This document shows, piece after piece, positions 46,517 through 56,510 of a stretch of DNA of 64,000 nt; within the stretch, counting starts at the first letter, position 1; each line of letters starts with the position of its first letter. The DNA is taken from the NCBI RefSeq assembly GCF_013404595.1, contig NZ_JABVAX010000005.1, positions 44,777 to 108,776 on the forward strand. The letters run 5' to 3'. This DNA comes from Jannaschia marina (GTDB lineage: Bacteria; Pseudomonadota; Alphaproteobacteria; Rhodobacterales; Rhodobacteraceae). The translations under genes and the position numbers were made by a program. The notes beneath the pieces were generated by a model. That model was given only the letters and a program-made list of their open reading frames with translations. It did no database searches and was not told the DNA's origin.

Positions 46517-47299
46517 ATGGCACAATACGACGCCCTGCAGACCGGTGCGATCAGCGGCGCCCGCGCCGCCGAGATCGACCAGGGCCTGCGCGCCCACATG
46601 AACAAGGTCTACGGCACGATGTCCGTGGGCATGCTCATCACCTTCGCCGCCGCGTGGGCGATTTCCGGTCTCGCGGTTACGACCGACGCCGGCCTCGCCG
46701 CCGCGCAACTGCCGAACGGCACGTTCCTAACGGACATGGGCGTCGCGCTCTACGCCTCGCCGCTGCGGTGGGTCCTGATGTTCGCCCCGCTGATCTTCGT
46801 CTTCGGCTTCTCGGCCATGATCAACAAGATGTCCGCGGCCACGGCGCAGATCGTCTTCTACGCCTTCGCCGCCGTCATGGGCATCTCGATCAGCTCGATC
46901 TTCCTCGTGTTCACCGGCACCTCGATCGCGCAGACCTTCCTCGTGACCTCGATCGCCTTCGCGGGCCTGTCGCTCTGGGGCTACACCACGAAGAAGGACC
47001 TGTCCGGCATGGGCACGTTCCTGATCATGGGTGTGATCGGCCTGATCGTGGCGATGGTCGTGAACCTCTTCCTGCAGTCCGGCCCGCTCGCCATGGCGAT
47101 CTCGGCGCTCGGTGTCCTGATCTTCGCGGGCCTCACGGCCTACGACACGCAGTCGATCAAGACCGAGTACATCCAGCACGCGGTCCACGCGGACAGCGAG
47201 TGGCTCGGCAAGTCGGCGATCATGGGCGCGCTGCGTCTCTACCTCGACTTCATCAACATGTTCATGTTCCTGCTGCAGTTCCTCGGCAATCGCGAGTGA
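46517..47299 (+). CDS. Bax inhibitor-1/YccA family membrane protein
   Basis: The 260-residue protein has seven hydrophobic segments of the BI-1 (TMBIM) family, for example MSVGMLITFAAAWAISGLAV, ALYASPLRWVLMFAPLIFVF and a C-terminal ALRLYLDFINMFMFLLQFLG. Bacterial members include YccA, which modulates the membrane protease FtsH, and the pH-dependent calcium leak channel BsYetJ. The aspartates in the TAYDTQ and YLDFIN segments are conserved positions. CTGGAGG precedes ATG 46517. It is divergent from a LysR gene with an evident LysR box and is followed by a strong terminator. Confidence 0.92.
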   Translation: MAQYDALQTGAISGARAAEIDQGLRAHMNKVYGTMSVGMLITFAAAWAISGLAVTTDAGLAAAQLPNGTFLTDMGVALYASPLRWVLMFAPLIFVFGFSAMINKMSAATAQIVFYAFAAVMGISISSIFLVFTGTSIAQTFLVTSIAFAGLSLWGYTTKKDLSGMGTFLIMGVIGLIVAMVVNLFLQSGPLAMAISALGVLIFAGLTAYDTQSIKTEYIQHAVHADSEWLGKSAIMGALRLYLDFINMFMFLLQFLGNRE

Positions 47300-47321
47300 T
47301 CTTCGGCACATGACCGGATCG

Positions 47322-47346
47322 GGCCGCCCTTCGGGGCGGCCTTTTT
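47322..47346 (+). terminator. Intrinsic terminator with TTCG tetraloop
   Basis: GGCCGCCC (47322-47329), loop TTCG, GGGCGGCC (47334-47341), then TTTTTC. This is a textbook terminator for the Bax-inhibitor-type gene. Confidence 0.9.
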
Positions 47347-47403
47347 CGTTGTCCGGGTGTCGCGGCGGAGCCTATGCTGGGGCTCTTCCCTGGAAGGTAT
47401 CCC

Positions 47404-47727
47404 ATGAACATCGACTACATCGAATTCACCTCCCCCGAAGTCGAAGAGACGCAGGCGTTCTTCGCCGCGGCCTTCGGCTGGTCCTTCGTCGACTACGGGC
47501 CGGACTATCGCGACATCCAGGGAGCCGGCACCGGCGGCGGGATCGAGCGCGGGGCGCTCCGGCCGCCGCTCATCGTGCTGCGCACCGGCGACCTGGAAGG
47601 TGCGCTGGCGGCGGTGAGCGACGCGGGCGGCACCATCACGAAGGCGATCTTCGAGTTTCCGGGCGGCCGCCGCTTCGAGTTCACCGAACCCGGCGGCACC
47701 GCCATGGCCGTCTGGAGCGAGAGCTGA
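47404..47727 (+). CDS. VOC (glyoxalase/bleomycin resistance) family protein
   Basis: The 107-residue protein is a single VOC domain made of two beta-alpha-beta-beta-beta modules: MNIDYIEFTSPEVEETQAFF, FGWSFVDYGPDYRDIQ, LEGALAAVSDAGGTI and RRFEFTEPGGTAMAVW. Members act as isomerases, dioxygenases or binding proteins; the substrate here is unknown. GGAAGG lies seven bases before the ATG. It converges with rodA, ending exactly where that gene ends. Confidence 0.85.
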   Translation: MNIDYIEFTSPEVEETQAFFAAAFGWSFVDYGPDYRDIQGAGTGGGIERGALRPPLIVLRTGDLEGALAAVSDAGGTITKAIFEFPGGRRFEFTEPGGTAMAVWSES

Positions 47728-48894
47728 TCAGCGTTTCAGGAGCCGCCCCTCGCCCTGCGCGCGGGGGCGGTGCACATGGGCCGATTGCACGATCCCGAAG
47801 GCCAGCATCAGCACGAGCATCGCCGAGCCGCCGTAGCTGACGAGCGGGAGCGGGACGCCGACGACCGGGGCCATGCCCATGACCATCGACATGTTGACGG
47901 CGAAGAAGAGGAAGAACGCCACGGCGATGCCGAGGGTCGCGAGCGAGGCGAAGCGATCCTTCATCCGGAGCGCGGAGACCACGCAGAAGGCGATGATGAG
48001 CATGTAGAGCGCCAGGAGGCTCATGCCGCCGATGAGGCCGAATTCCTCGGCCAGTGTGGTGAAGATGAAGTCGGTATGCTTCTCGGGCAGGAAGTTCAGA
48101 CGCGCCTGCGTGCCCTGCATGAAGCCCTTGCCCGTCCAGCCGCCGGAGCCGAGCGCGATCTTCGACTGGGTGATGTGGTAGCCCGCGCCGAGCGGGTCGG
48201 TGTCGGGGTCGAGGAAGGTGTCGATGCGGCGGTACTGGTAGTCCTTCAGGAGCTGCCAGGTCGTGCCGCGCGATTGCAGCACCGCCGTCACCAGCCCCGC
48301 GCCGGCCGCGATCACGGTGGCGAAATAGGCCCAGTGGACGCCCGCGAGGAACATCACCGCACCACCCCCGGTCAGGAGCAGGATCGACGTGCCGAGGTCG
48401 GGTTGCTTGAGCACGAGCGCCGTCGGGATGCAGATGAGGAGGACCGGGATGATGACCCAGACGGGGCGGCTGACGCGGTCGGCCGGAAGCCAGTCGTAGT
48501 AGGCCGCGAGCATCAGCACGAGCGTCACCTTCATCAGCTCCGACGGCTGCAGCCGCATGAAGCCGAGGTCGATCCACCGCTGTGCGCCGCCGCCCGTCGC
48601 GCCGACGAATTCCACCGCGAGGAGGAGGAGAAGTGTCCCGCCGTACATCACCGCCGAGATGTTGCGCCAGAACCAGATCGGGATCATCGCGACGACGAGC
48701 ATGATGCCGAGGCCCATGACGAACCGCTGCATCTGCGGCTCGGCCCACCGCCAGTCGCCGCCCGCGACCGAGTAGAGGACGAGGAAGCCGATCGAGGCGA
48801 CGGCCGTGACCAGGAGGATCAGGCCCCAGTTCAGCGCGAGGATCTTGCCCGCCCCCGAGGGGACGCGGGCGACGTTGTACTCGAGATAGCTCAT
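47728..48894 (-). CDS. rodA: Rod-shape determining peptidoglycan polymerase RodA
   Basis: RodA is the SEDS-family glycosyltransferase that works with PBP2 in lateral wall synthesis. The 388-residue protein has about ten transmembrane helices and the SEDS landmarks RWIDLGFMRLQPSELMKVTLV, a LKQPDLGTSILLL segment, the large periplasmic loop with LPEKHTDFIFTTLAEEFG, and GVPLPLVSYGGSAML. It starts one base downstream of the PBP2 stop, so the two are translated together. It ends the elongasome operon. Confidence 0.96.
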   Translation of the reverse strand: MSYLEYNVARVPSGAGKILALNWGLILLVTAVASIGFLVLYSVAGGDWRWAEPQMQRFVMGLGIMLVVAMIPIWFWRNISAVMYGGTLLLLLAVEFVGATGGGAQRWIDLGFMRLQPSELMKVTLVLMLAAYYDWLPADRVSRPVWVIIPVLLICIPTALVLKQPDLGTSILLLTGGGAVMFLAGVHWAYFATVIAAGAGLVTAVLQSRGTTWQLLKDYQYRRIDTFLDPDTDPLGAGYHITQSKIALGSGGWTGKGFMQGTQARLNFLPEKHTDFIFTTLAEEFGLIGGMSLLALYMLIIAFCVVSALRMKDRFASLATLGIAVAFFLFFAVNMSMVMGMAPVVGVPLPLVSYGGSAMLVLMLAFGIVQSAHVHRPRAQGEGRLLKR

Positions 48895-48895
48895 C

Positions 48896-50839
48896 TCACG
48901 CCTCGGAGGTTCCGGCCGGCCGGCGCACGACGCTCGGGTTCAGTGCAAGGCCTGAGAAGCGTTCCTCGATCTCGCCGCGCTGCCCGCTCGGGTAGGCGTC
49001 GAGGGGTGGGACGCCGCCCGCGAGCGCATAGAGCATCACGTCGCGCGCGACCGGGGCCGCGGCCTTGGAGCCGCCTCCGCCGTGCTCGACCACGACCGAG
49101 ATCGCGTATTTCGGATCGTGGTAGGGGGCATAGCCGACGAAGAGCGCGTGGTCCCGTCGGTTCCACGGCAGATCCTCGTTGCGGAACACCCCGGCGCGAC
49201 GCTCGGCGGCAGTGATGTTGCGGACCTGGCTCGTGCCGGTCTTGCCGGCCCATTTGGCCCCGGCGATCTCGAAACGCGACCGTCCGGCGGTGCCGCCGCG
49301 GGCGTTGACGACCTGATACATCCCGTTGCGGACCATATCGAGCCAGCTGCGGGGCAGGTCGAGCGCCTCCTTGACGCCCGAAGGCCGCGCGACGCCATCG
49401 ACCGAGCGTACGAGACGCGGCGTGACCTCCAGGCCGCTGGCCAACCGCGCCGTCATCACGGCGAGCTGAAGCGGAGAGGCCAGCACGAAGCCCTGCCCGA
49501 TGGAGGCGTTGAGGCTGTCGCCGATGACCCAATCCTCGCCCCGGGCCGTGCGCTTCCAGTCCCGGTCGGGGATGAGCCCCTCGTTCACGGAGGTCATCTC
49601 CATGTCGAAACGCGTGCCGAGGCCCAGCTTGCGCGCCATGGCGGCGATCCGGTCGATCCCGGCCTTCTGCGCCAGCTCGTAGTAGTAGACGTCGCAGCTC
49701 TCGCGCAGGGACTTGGCCGCGTCGACCCAGCCGTGCCCCCCCCGCTTCCAGCAGTGAAAACGCCGGTTCGACACCGTAAGGTGGCCGGGGCAATAGAAGG
49801 TCTCGTTCGGCGTCACCTCGCCGGCCTCGAGCGCGGCGAGGAGCGTCACCATCTTGAAGGTGGACCCCGGCGGATAGAGGCCCTGAACGATCTTGTTGTG
49901 GAGCGGGCGGTGATCGTTGTCGCGCAGCACCGCGTAGTCGGGCACGCTGATGCCGGTGACGAACTTGTTGGGGTCGTAGCTCGGCGAGGAGACGGCGGCG
50001 AGCACGTCTCCGTTGCGCACGTCCATGACGACCGCGCTCGCCGATTCCTGCCCAAGACGCGCCTGGGTGAAGTTCTGCAGGCCCGCGTCGATGGTCAACC
50101 GGAGATCGCGGCCCGAGGTGCTCTCGGTGCGGCCGAGTTCCCGCATGATGCGCCCGGCGGCGTTCTGTTCCACCCGGCGCGCCCCGGCCTTGCCGCGCAG
50201 CACGCCCTCCATCTGCCGCTCGACGCCGAGTTTGCCGATCTGGAACTGCGGCGTCTGCAGGAGGGGATCGGGTTCCTCGGCGGTCTCGATGTCGCGCTCG
50301 GAGACGCGGCCGACGTAGCCGACGACATGCGCATAGTCCTGCCCGAGCGGGTAGACGCGGCTGAGCCCCACCTCGGGGGTTATGCCCTGCATCGCGGGCA
50401 CGTTGACGGCGATGGTCGACAGCTCCTCCCACGTCAGGCGGTCGGCGAGCGTGACGGCCTGGTGCGGGCGCCGGTCCATCTCTCGCAGGGCGCGCTGAAG
50501 CTGGGCCTCGTCGAGCCGCACGAGCCCGCGCAGACGGGTGATGACCGCATCGACGTCGTCGGCATCCTCGCGGATCATCGAGACGCGGTAGATCTGTTCG
50601 TTGCCCGCAAGCTCCACGCCGTTGCGATCGTAGATGATGCCGCGCGCGGGCGCGATCAGCCGCACCTTGATCCGGTTCTCCTCGGCCAGCAGGAGGAACT
50701 CGTCCGCCTGATCGACCTGTAGGTGCCGCATCCGCCCGAGAAGCAGCGCGCCGAAGCCGAGCTGCGCCCCGCCGATCATCAGCGCCCGACGCGAGATGCG
50801 GCGACTCGAGAGAGAGATGTCCTGTGCGTTGCGTTTCAT
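48896..50839 (-). CDS. mrdA: Penicillin-binding protein 2 (elongation-specific transpeptidase)
   Basis: PBP2 cross-links new peptidoglycan during elongation. The 647-residue class B PBP has an N-terminal membrane anchor (RALMIGGAQLGFGALLLG), a pedestal domain, and the transpeptidase domain with active serine 326 in PPGSTFKM (lysine 329), SCDVYYYELA as the SxN region, and WAGKTGTSQV as the KTG box. The gene is 47 bases downstream of mreD. The long Pro-rich C-terminal tail seen in some relatives is absent. Confidence 0.95.
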   Translation of the reverse strand: MKRNAQDISLSSRRISRRALMIGGAQLGFGALLLGRMRHLQVDQADEFLLLAEENRIKVRLIAPARGIIYDRNGVELAGNEQIYRVSMIREDADDVDAVITRLRGLVRLDEAQLQRALREMDRRPHQAVTLADRLTWEELSTIAVNVPAMQGITPEVGLSRVYPLGQDYAHVVGYVGRVSERDIETAEEPDPLLQTPQFQIGKLGVERQMEGVLRGKAGARRVEQNAAGRIMRELGRTESTSGRDLRLTIDAGLQNFTQARLGQESASAVVMDVRNGDVLAAVSSPSYDPNKFVTGISVPDYAVLRDNDHRPLHNKIVQGLYPPGSTFKMVTLLAALEAGEVTPNETFYCPGHLTVSNRRFHCWKRGGHGWVDAAKSLRESCDVYYYELAQKAGIDRIAAMARKLGLGTRFDMEMTSVNEGLIPDRDWKRTARGEDWVIGDSLNASIGQGFVLASPLQLAVMTARLASGLEVTPRLVRSVDGVARPSGVKEALDLPRSWLDMVRNGMYQVVNARGGTAGRSRFEIAGAKWAGKTGTSQVRNITAAERRAGVFRNEDLPWNRRDHALFVGYAPYHDPKYAISVVVEHGGGGSKAAAPVARDVMLYALAGGVPPLDAYPSGQRGEIEERFSGLALNPSVVRRPAGTSEA

Positions 50840-50886
50840 GGCAGTCCCCGTTCCATCCCCGTCGCGGACGACGCAGGCCCGCCCGG

Positions 50887-51414
50887 TCAGGCGCGCGTGC
50901 CCAGCGTGTCGAGCTCCCCGGGGGCGAGCCGGCGCACGCCGATCACCTGCGAGAGTATCGCGACCGGAGGGTAAAAGACAATCGTGGCAAGGGCGTGCAA
51001 CCCCTGTCCGAGGATCGGCGGTGTTTCGGCAAGAAGCAGCACGAGGATCAGGTGATCGACCGCATATGCCCCCGCCACGAACCCGGCGACGAGCCCGACC
51101 TCGGACCAGAAGGGCAGCGCCTCGGCGTGGTCGACGCGCCGGCGCAGAAGCTCGCTCATCAGCAGGATCACCAGCGTCCAGAGCCCGAGGGGCCGCATCA
51201 GGAGAAAGTCGCTGACGAGGAGGACCGAAACGAGGAGCCAGACCGGCACGTAGTCGGGCCGGCGCAGCACCCAGGCCGCCGTCATGCAGACCACGAGGTC
51301 CGGCCCCGGGACGGCACCCTCGCCCGCGCCGAAGGGGAGGAGCGCGACGAAGATCACCAGCGCCGAGAGGCCCGCGAAGATCAGGCGGTACCGCCAGACG
51401 GCCTTCGTCCCCAT
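50887..51414 (-). CDS. mreD: Rod shape-determining protein MreD
   Basis: MreD is a small integral membrane component of the elongasome. The 175-residue protein has about five hydrophobic segments (LIFAGLSALVIFVALLPFG, DLVVCMTAAWVLRRPDYVPV, LLVSVLLVSDFLLMRPLG). MreD is poorly conserved, so identification leans on position between mreC and mrdA. The frame is open much further upstream, but ATG 51414, one base after the mreC stop, is the natural start. Confidence 0.9.
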   Translation of the reverse strand: MGTKAVWRYRLIFAGLSALVIFVALLPFGAGEGAVPGPDLVVCMTAAWVLRRPDYVPVWLLVSVLLVSDFLLMRPLGLWTLVILLMSELLRRRVDHAEALPFWSEVGLVAGFVAGAYAVDHLILVLLLAETPPILGQGLHALATIVFYPPVAILSQVIGVRRLAPGELDTLGTRA

Positions 51415-51415
51415 C

Positions 51416-52333
51416 TCAGCCCCCGTTCGCCGGCAGCACCTCGCCCGGCGCGGGCGGGCCCTGCACGGGCCCGGGTGCCGGCGGCAGGAGCGCGCCGGTC
51501 GTGCCGATGTCCTGCGCCTGCCGGGTGCGGAGCACGCGCAGGAACTCGAGCCGGCTGAGGTCGGCAGACATGCGCACCCGAAGCCGCCCGTCGGCCCCGC
51601 GCACGACCTGCCCGACGGCAAGGTCGGGCGGGAAGACACCGCCGTCGCCCGAGGTGACGATCCGGTCGCCCGCGCGCACGTCCTCGGGGTTCTCGACGAA
51701 CTCGAGCACCGGGGCGGCGGTGGTGTCGCCCGCGAGGATCGCGCGCTTGCCGGAGGGCTCGATCGTCACCGGCACGCGGCTGTTGCCGTCGGTCAGCAGG
51801 AGCACGCGCGCGGTGCGCCCCCCCACGCCCGAGATCCGGCCGACCACGCCGAGGCCGTCCATCGCGGCCCAGCCGTCGCGGATGCCGTCATCGGCCCCGA
51901 TGTTGAGGAGGACCGAGCGGCGGAAGGGCGACCCCGAGTCGGTCAGCACCACGCCCGTCACGTAGGTCAGCTCGGGCGAGAGCCGGACTTTGTTGAGGTC
52001 GAGGAGACGCGCGTTCTCCTGCTCCAGCTGGATCGCGGCCTCGCGCCAGGCCTTCATCTGCTGCAGCTCCCGGCGCAACTCCTGGTTCTGTTCGTAGACG
52101 CGGGCGTAGCCCTCGAAGTCCTCGATGAGGCGGCCGGCCCAGGTGACGGGGGCAAGGGCCCATTCCATATTGGGCACAATGCGGTCGACCATGGCCGCAC
52201 GGATGCGCTCCGCGCGCGGGTTGTCGATGCGCCACAGCAGCACCAGCGCGACCAGCACCACGCAGACGAGCGTCAGGAACAGCCGCCGGAGCGGGCGACC
52301 GTAGACGTCTTCTCCGGGGCGGGTCCGCGCCAT
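51416..52333 (-). CDS. mreC: Rod shape-determining protein MreC
   Basis: MreC is a bitopic protein that links MreB to PBP2 and activates RodA-PBP2. The 305-residue product has a short cytoplasmic N-terminus, one membrane helix (LRRLFLTLVCVVLVALVLLW), a coiled-coil segment (YEQNQELRRELQQMKAW) and the periplasmic beta domain (VTGVVLTDSGSPFRRSVLLN, AGDRIVTSGDGGVFPPDLAVG). The C-terminal Pro-rich tail is typical of Rhodobacterales. It begins six bases after mreB. Confidence 0.95.
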   Translation of the reverse strand: MARTRPGEDVYGRPLRRLFLTLVCVVLVALVLLWRIDNPRAERIRAAMVDRIVPNMEWALAPVTWAGRLIEDFEGYARVYEQNQELRRELQQMKAWREAAIQLEQENARLLDLNKVRLSPELTYVTGVVLTDSGSPFRRSVLLNIGADDGIRDGWAAMDGLGVVGRISGVGGRTARVLLLTDGNSRVPVTIEPSGKRAILAGDTTAAPVLEFVENPEDVRAGDRIVTSGDGGVFPPDLAVGQVVRGADGRLRVRMSADLSRLEFLRVLRTRQAQDIGTTGALLPPAPGPVQGPPAPGEVLPANGG

Positions 52334-52339
52334 CGCGGA

Positions 52340-53437
<1,098 letters not shown>

Positions 53438-53546
53438 TTAACGGAGGTGGGCGTCGGTTGAAAGGGGACGGTTCGGGACGATGCGCGGCGGATCGCCGGA
53501 AACAGGGTCACTGAGGCCCCCGGCACTACGATCTTGCGGCAATCAT

Positions 53547-53568
53547 TATTTCGAATATACTAGAAATA
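53547..53568. promoter_or_regulatory. AT-rich inverted repeat at the arsR-arsC start, ArsR operator candidate
   Basis: TATTTC (53547-53552) and GAAATA (53563-53568) flank an AT-rich ten-base centre and run into the ATG. The segment is conspicuously AT-rich for this genome. A site at the start codon suits autorepression by the ArsR domain encoded immediately downstream. Confidence 0.5.
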
Positions 53569-54419
53569 TGGAATCACTGAACTCGCCGGCGGACGCGCTC
53601 GCCCTTCTCGGACATCAGGGCCGTCTCGATGTCTTTCGCCTCTTGATGGCGCGCCACCCCGATGCGCTGCCTGCGGGCGAGATCGCGGCCGTCCTCGCAG
53701 TGCCGGCCAGCACGCTGTCGTCTTATCTCGCCGCTCTGCACCGTCAGGGGCTGATCTCGCGCCGGAGAGAGGCGACGACCTTGCTCTACAGCGCGAACCT
53801 GCCCGCGGTGCGTGCCCTCTTCGACGGGTTGATGCGCGACTGCTGCCGCGGCCGCTACGACCTCTGCCTGCCTGTGTTCCCCAAGCCCCTTCAGGGAGAT
53901 ACGAAAATGACCGATCGCAAGTACTCCGTCCTCTTCGTCTGCTCGGGCAATTCCTCACGCTCGATCTTCGCCGAAAGCATCCTGCGCGACATCGCCGGCG
54001 ATCGCTTCGAGGCGTTCTCGGCCGGTGTCGCCCCGCACTCCACGCTCAATCCCTTCGCGGTGAAACTGCTCGAGTCGAAGGGTCTCGACACGCGCCCCCT
54101 GCGCGCCAAGAGCATCGGCGAGTTTCAGGGCCCGGACGCGCCGCCGCTCGATTTCGTCTTCACGGTCTGCGACGTTGCGGGCAACGAGGTCTGCGCGCCC
54201 TGGGCGGATTGCCCGGTCACCTCGCAGTGGAGCACCGCGGACCCGGTCAAGGCGACCGGCACGGACGGCGAGCGGAGTCTCGCGTTCCAGCGCGCCTACG
54301 GGGCCCTGCGCAACCGGATCGTCACGTTTACAGCCCTGCCGATCGAGACGCTCGACCGGATGGCGGTGCAGTCCGCCGTCGACGAGATCGGCCGGCAGGA
54401 TGATGTGGCCCCTGCCTAG
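53568..54419 (+). CDS. Fusion of an ArsR-type regulator and a thioredoxin-coupled arsenate reductase
   Basis: The 283-residue protein joins two arsenic-response modules. Residues 1-113 form an ArsR winged HTH (ALALLGHQGRLDVFRLLMAR, PASTLSSYLAALHRQGLISR) with Cys92, Cys93 and Cys100 as likely As(III) ligands. Residues 114-283 are a low-molecular-weight-phosphatase-type ArsC: P-loop CSGNSSRS has nucleophile Cys125 and Arg131, and Cys201 and Cys209 match the redox pair. ATG 53907 at the junction has AGGGAG eight bases upstream, so free ArsC might also be made. No arsB, acr3 or arsH lies nearby. Confidence 0.88.
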   Translation: MESLNSPADALALLGHQGRLDVFRLLMARHPDALPAGEIAAVLAVPASTLSSYLAALHRQGLISRRREATTLLYSANLPAVRALFDGLMRDCCRGRYDLCLPVFPKPLQGDTKMTDRKYSVLFVCSGNSSRSIFAESILRDIAGDRFEAFSAGVAPHSTLNPFAVKLLESKGLDTRPLRAKSIGEFQGPDAPPLDFVFTVCDVAGNEVCAPWADCPVTSQWSTADPVKATGTDGERSLAFQRAYGALRNRIVTFTALPIETLDRMAVQSAVDEIGRQDDVAPA

Positions 54420-54428
54420 GGGCAGGTT

Positions 54429-54833
54429 TCAGGCCCCGACGTCCGAGCGCAGGCAGGCGATTTTGAACTCGAAGGCGATGACCTCGCCCTCGAACATCTC
54501 CACGGTGACGGGGCTCTTGCAGCCGCTCGCGGTCGTGGCCGTGCCCTTTACGGTGGTTCCGACGCCCATCTCGGCGGAGTAGCTGGTGAAGGAGGTCGTC
54601 TCGAAGGGCTCCAGCCGGTCGGCCTCGGCGCGGAGCCGCTCAAGCGGCCAGTCGGCCGCGAGGCCGGGCACCATCGCGGCGCGCGCGGCCTCGGGATCGG
54701 AGAGGAAGTCGATCACGAAACCGCGGGCCAGTGCCCGCCCGTCGGCCGTCAGATGCAGCACGCCCCAGACCCCGCCGCCGGCGAGAAGGCCGATCCCGGC
54801 GAGGGCAAGAAGGACGATCTGCCAGACCTTCAT
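54429..54833 (-). CDS. Small membrane-anchored protein of unknown function
   Basis: The 134-residue protein has one N-terminal hydrophobic helix (VWQIVLLALAGIGLLAGGGVWG) and a periplasmic domain with FVIDFLSDPEAARAAMVPGLAADW, then beta-like YSAEMGVGTTVKGTATTASG and EVIAFEFKIACLRSD. Two cysteines (105 and 127) could form a disulfide. I do not recognise the family. ATG 54833 is five bases after the leuA stop at 54839, so it is likely cotranscribed with leuA. A longer reading in the same frame would run back through leuA and is not real. Confidence 0.68.
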   Translation of the reverse strand: MKVWQIVLLALAGIGLLAGGGVWGVLHLTADGRALARGFVIDFLSDPEAARAAMVPGLAADWPLERLRAEADRLEPFETTSFTSYSAEMGVGTTVKGTATTASGCKSPVTVEMFEGEVIAFEFKIACLRSDVGA

Positions 54834-54838
54834 CGGGG

Positions 54839-56437
54839 CTACCCCGCGTCCTTGTAGGAGATCTCGCGCGCGTCCTTGCCGGCCTTCTCGCGCCGCACCA
54901 GCAGGCGGTTGAGGGCGTTCACGTAGGCCCGGACGCTTGCCACCACGGTGTCGGTGTCGGCGGAGCTGCCCGAGACGATGCGCCCCTCCTCCTCCATCCG
55001 CACGGAGACGGTGGCCTGCGCGTCGGTGCCCTCGGTGACCGCCGAAACCTGATAGAGTTGCAGCCGCGCATTGTGCGGCACGAGCGCCTTGACCGCGTTG
55101 AAGGCCGCGTCGACCGGGCCATCGCCCGTGGCCTCGGCCGATTGCGCCGCGCCGTCGATCGTGAGCGTCAGCTCGGCCTCCTGCGGGCCGTCGGTGCCGC
55201 AGACCACGCGCAGCCGCTCGACCCTGATGCGGTCGTCGCCCGCCCGCTCCTCGGCCTGCATAAGCGCGACGAGGTCGTCGTCGTAGACTTCCTTCTTCTG
55301 GTCGGCCAGGGCCTTGAACCGCACGAAGACGTCCGAGAGCTGGTTGTCGGCGAGCTCGTAGCCCAGCTCCTTCAGCTTCGAGCGCAGCGCGGCGCGGCCC
55401 GAGTGCTTGCCCATGACGAGCGAGGTCTCCGAGAGGCCCACGTCCTCGGGGCGCATGATCTCGAAGGTCTCGGCGTTCTTGAGCATCCCGTCCTGGTGGA
55501 TGCCGCTCTCGTGGGCGAAGGCGTTCTTGCCGACGATGGCCTTGTTGTACTGCACCGCGAAGCCGCTCACCGCCGCCACGCGCCGAGAAATCGCCATGAG
55601 CTTCCGGCTCTCGACGCCGGTGGTGAAGGGCATGATGTCGTTGCGCACCTTGAGGGCCATCACGACTTCCTCCAGCGCGGTGTTCCCCGCCCGCTCGCCC
55701 AGGCCGTTGATCGTGCATTCGATCTGCCGCGCCCCGCCCTCGACGGCGGCCAGCGAGTTGGCCGTCGCCATGCCCAAGTCGTTGTGGCAATGCGTGGCGA
55801 AGATGACGTCGGCCGCGCCGGGCACCTCGGCGATCAGGCGGCGGATGAGCTCCGCGCTCTCGTTCGGGGCGGTATAGCCGACGGTGTCGGGGATGTTGAT
55901 CGTCGTGGCCCCGGCCCTGATGGCGATCTCCACGACGCGGGCGAGGTAGTCCCATTCCGTCCGGGTCGCGTCCATCGGCGACCATTGCACGTTGTCGCAG
56001 AGGTTGCGCGCGTGGGTCACCGTCTCGTGGATGCGCTCGGCCATCTCGTCCATCGTGAGGTTCGGGATCGCGCGGTGCAGGGGCGAGGTGCCGATGAAGG
56101 TGTGGATGCGGGGGCTTTTCGCGTGTTTGACGGCCTCCCAGCAGCGGTCGATGTCCTTGAGGTTGGCGCGCGCGAGGCCGCAGATCGTGGCATCTTGCGC
56201 GTTCTTCGCGATCTCGGAGACGGCGGCGAAATCGCCGTCGGAGGCGATGGGGAAGCCCGCCTCGATCACGTCGACGCCCATCTCGTCGAGCATCTGGGCG
56301 ATCTCCAGTTTCTCGGCGTGGGTCATGGTCGCGCCCGGCGACTGCTCCCCGTCGCGCAGGGTCGTGTCGAAGATGATGACGCGGCCCGCGCCGGCGGCGG
56401 CCTTCGTCTGTTCGGGGGTCTGATCGGGGGTCGTCAT
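54839..56437 (-). CDS. leuA: 2-isopropylmalate synthase
   Basis: LeuA condenses acetyl-CoA with 2-ketoisovalerate in the first committed step of leucine synthesis. The 532-residue protein has an N-terminal TIM barrel (TTLRDGEQSPGATM, then FATHCHNDLGMATANSLAAVEGGARQIE in adjoining parts) and a C-terminal regulatory domain that binds leucine. AGAGGAC precedes ATG 56437. A leucine-rich leader peptide about 75 bases upstream indicates attenuation in addition to feedback inhibition. Confidence 0.95.
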   Translation of the reverse strand: MTTPDQTPEQTKAAAGAGRVIIFDTTLRDGEQSPGATMTHAEKLEIAQMLDEMGVDVIEAGFPIASDGDFAAVSEIAKNAQDATICGLARANLKDIDRCWEAVKHAKSPRIHTFIGTSPLHRAIPNLTMDEMAERIHETVTHARNLCDNVQWSPMDATRTEWDYLARVVEIAIRAGATTINIPDTVGYTAPNESAELIRRLIAEVPGAADVIFATHCHNDLGMATANSLAAVEGGARQIECTINGLGERAGNTALEEVVMALKVRNDIMPFTTGVESRKLMAISRRVAAVSGFAVQYNKAIVGKNAFAHESGIHQDGMLKNAETFEIMRPEDVGLSETSLVMGKHSGRAALRSKLKELGYELADNQLSDVFVRFKALADQKKEVYDDDLVALMQAEERAGDDRIRVERLRVVCGTDGPQEAELTLTIDGAAQSAEATGDGPVDAAFNAVKALVPHNARLQLYQVSAVTEGTDAQATVSVRMEEEGRIVSGSSADTDTVVASVRAYVNALNRLLVRREKAGKDAREISYKDAG

Positions 56438-56510
56438 GGCGAAGTCCTCTGGCTGTCTTGATCCTGTCCGGCGCTGCATCCCTCCCGAGCGGTCGCGCCG
56501 AATGGCACGC

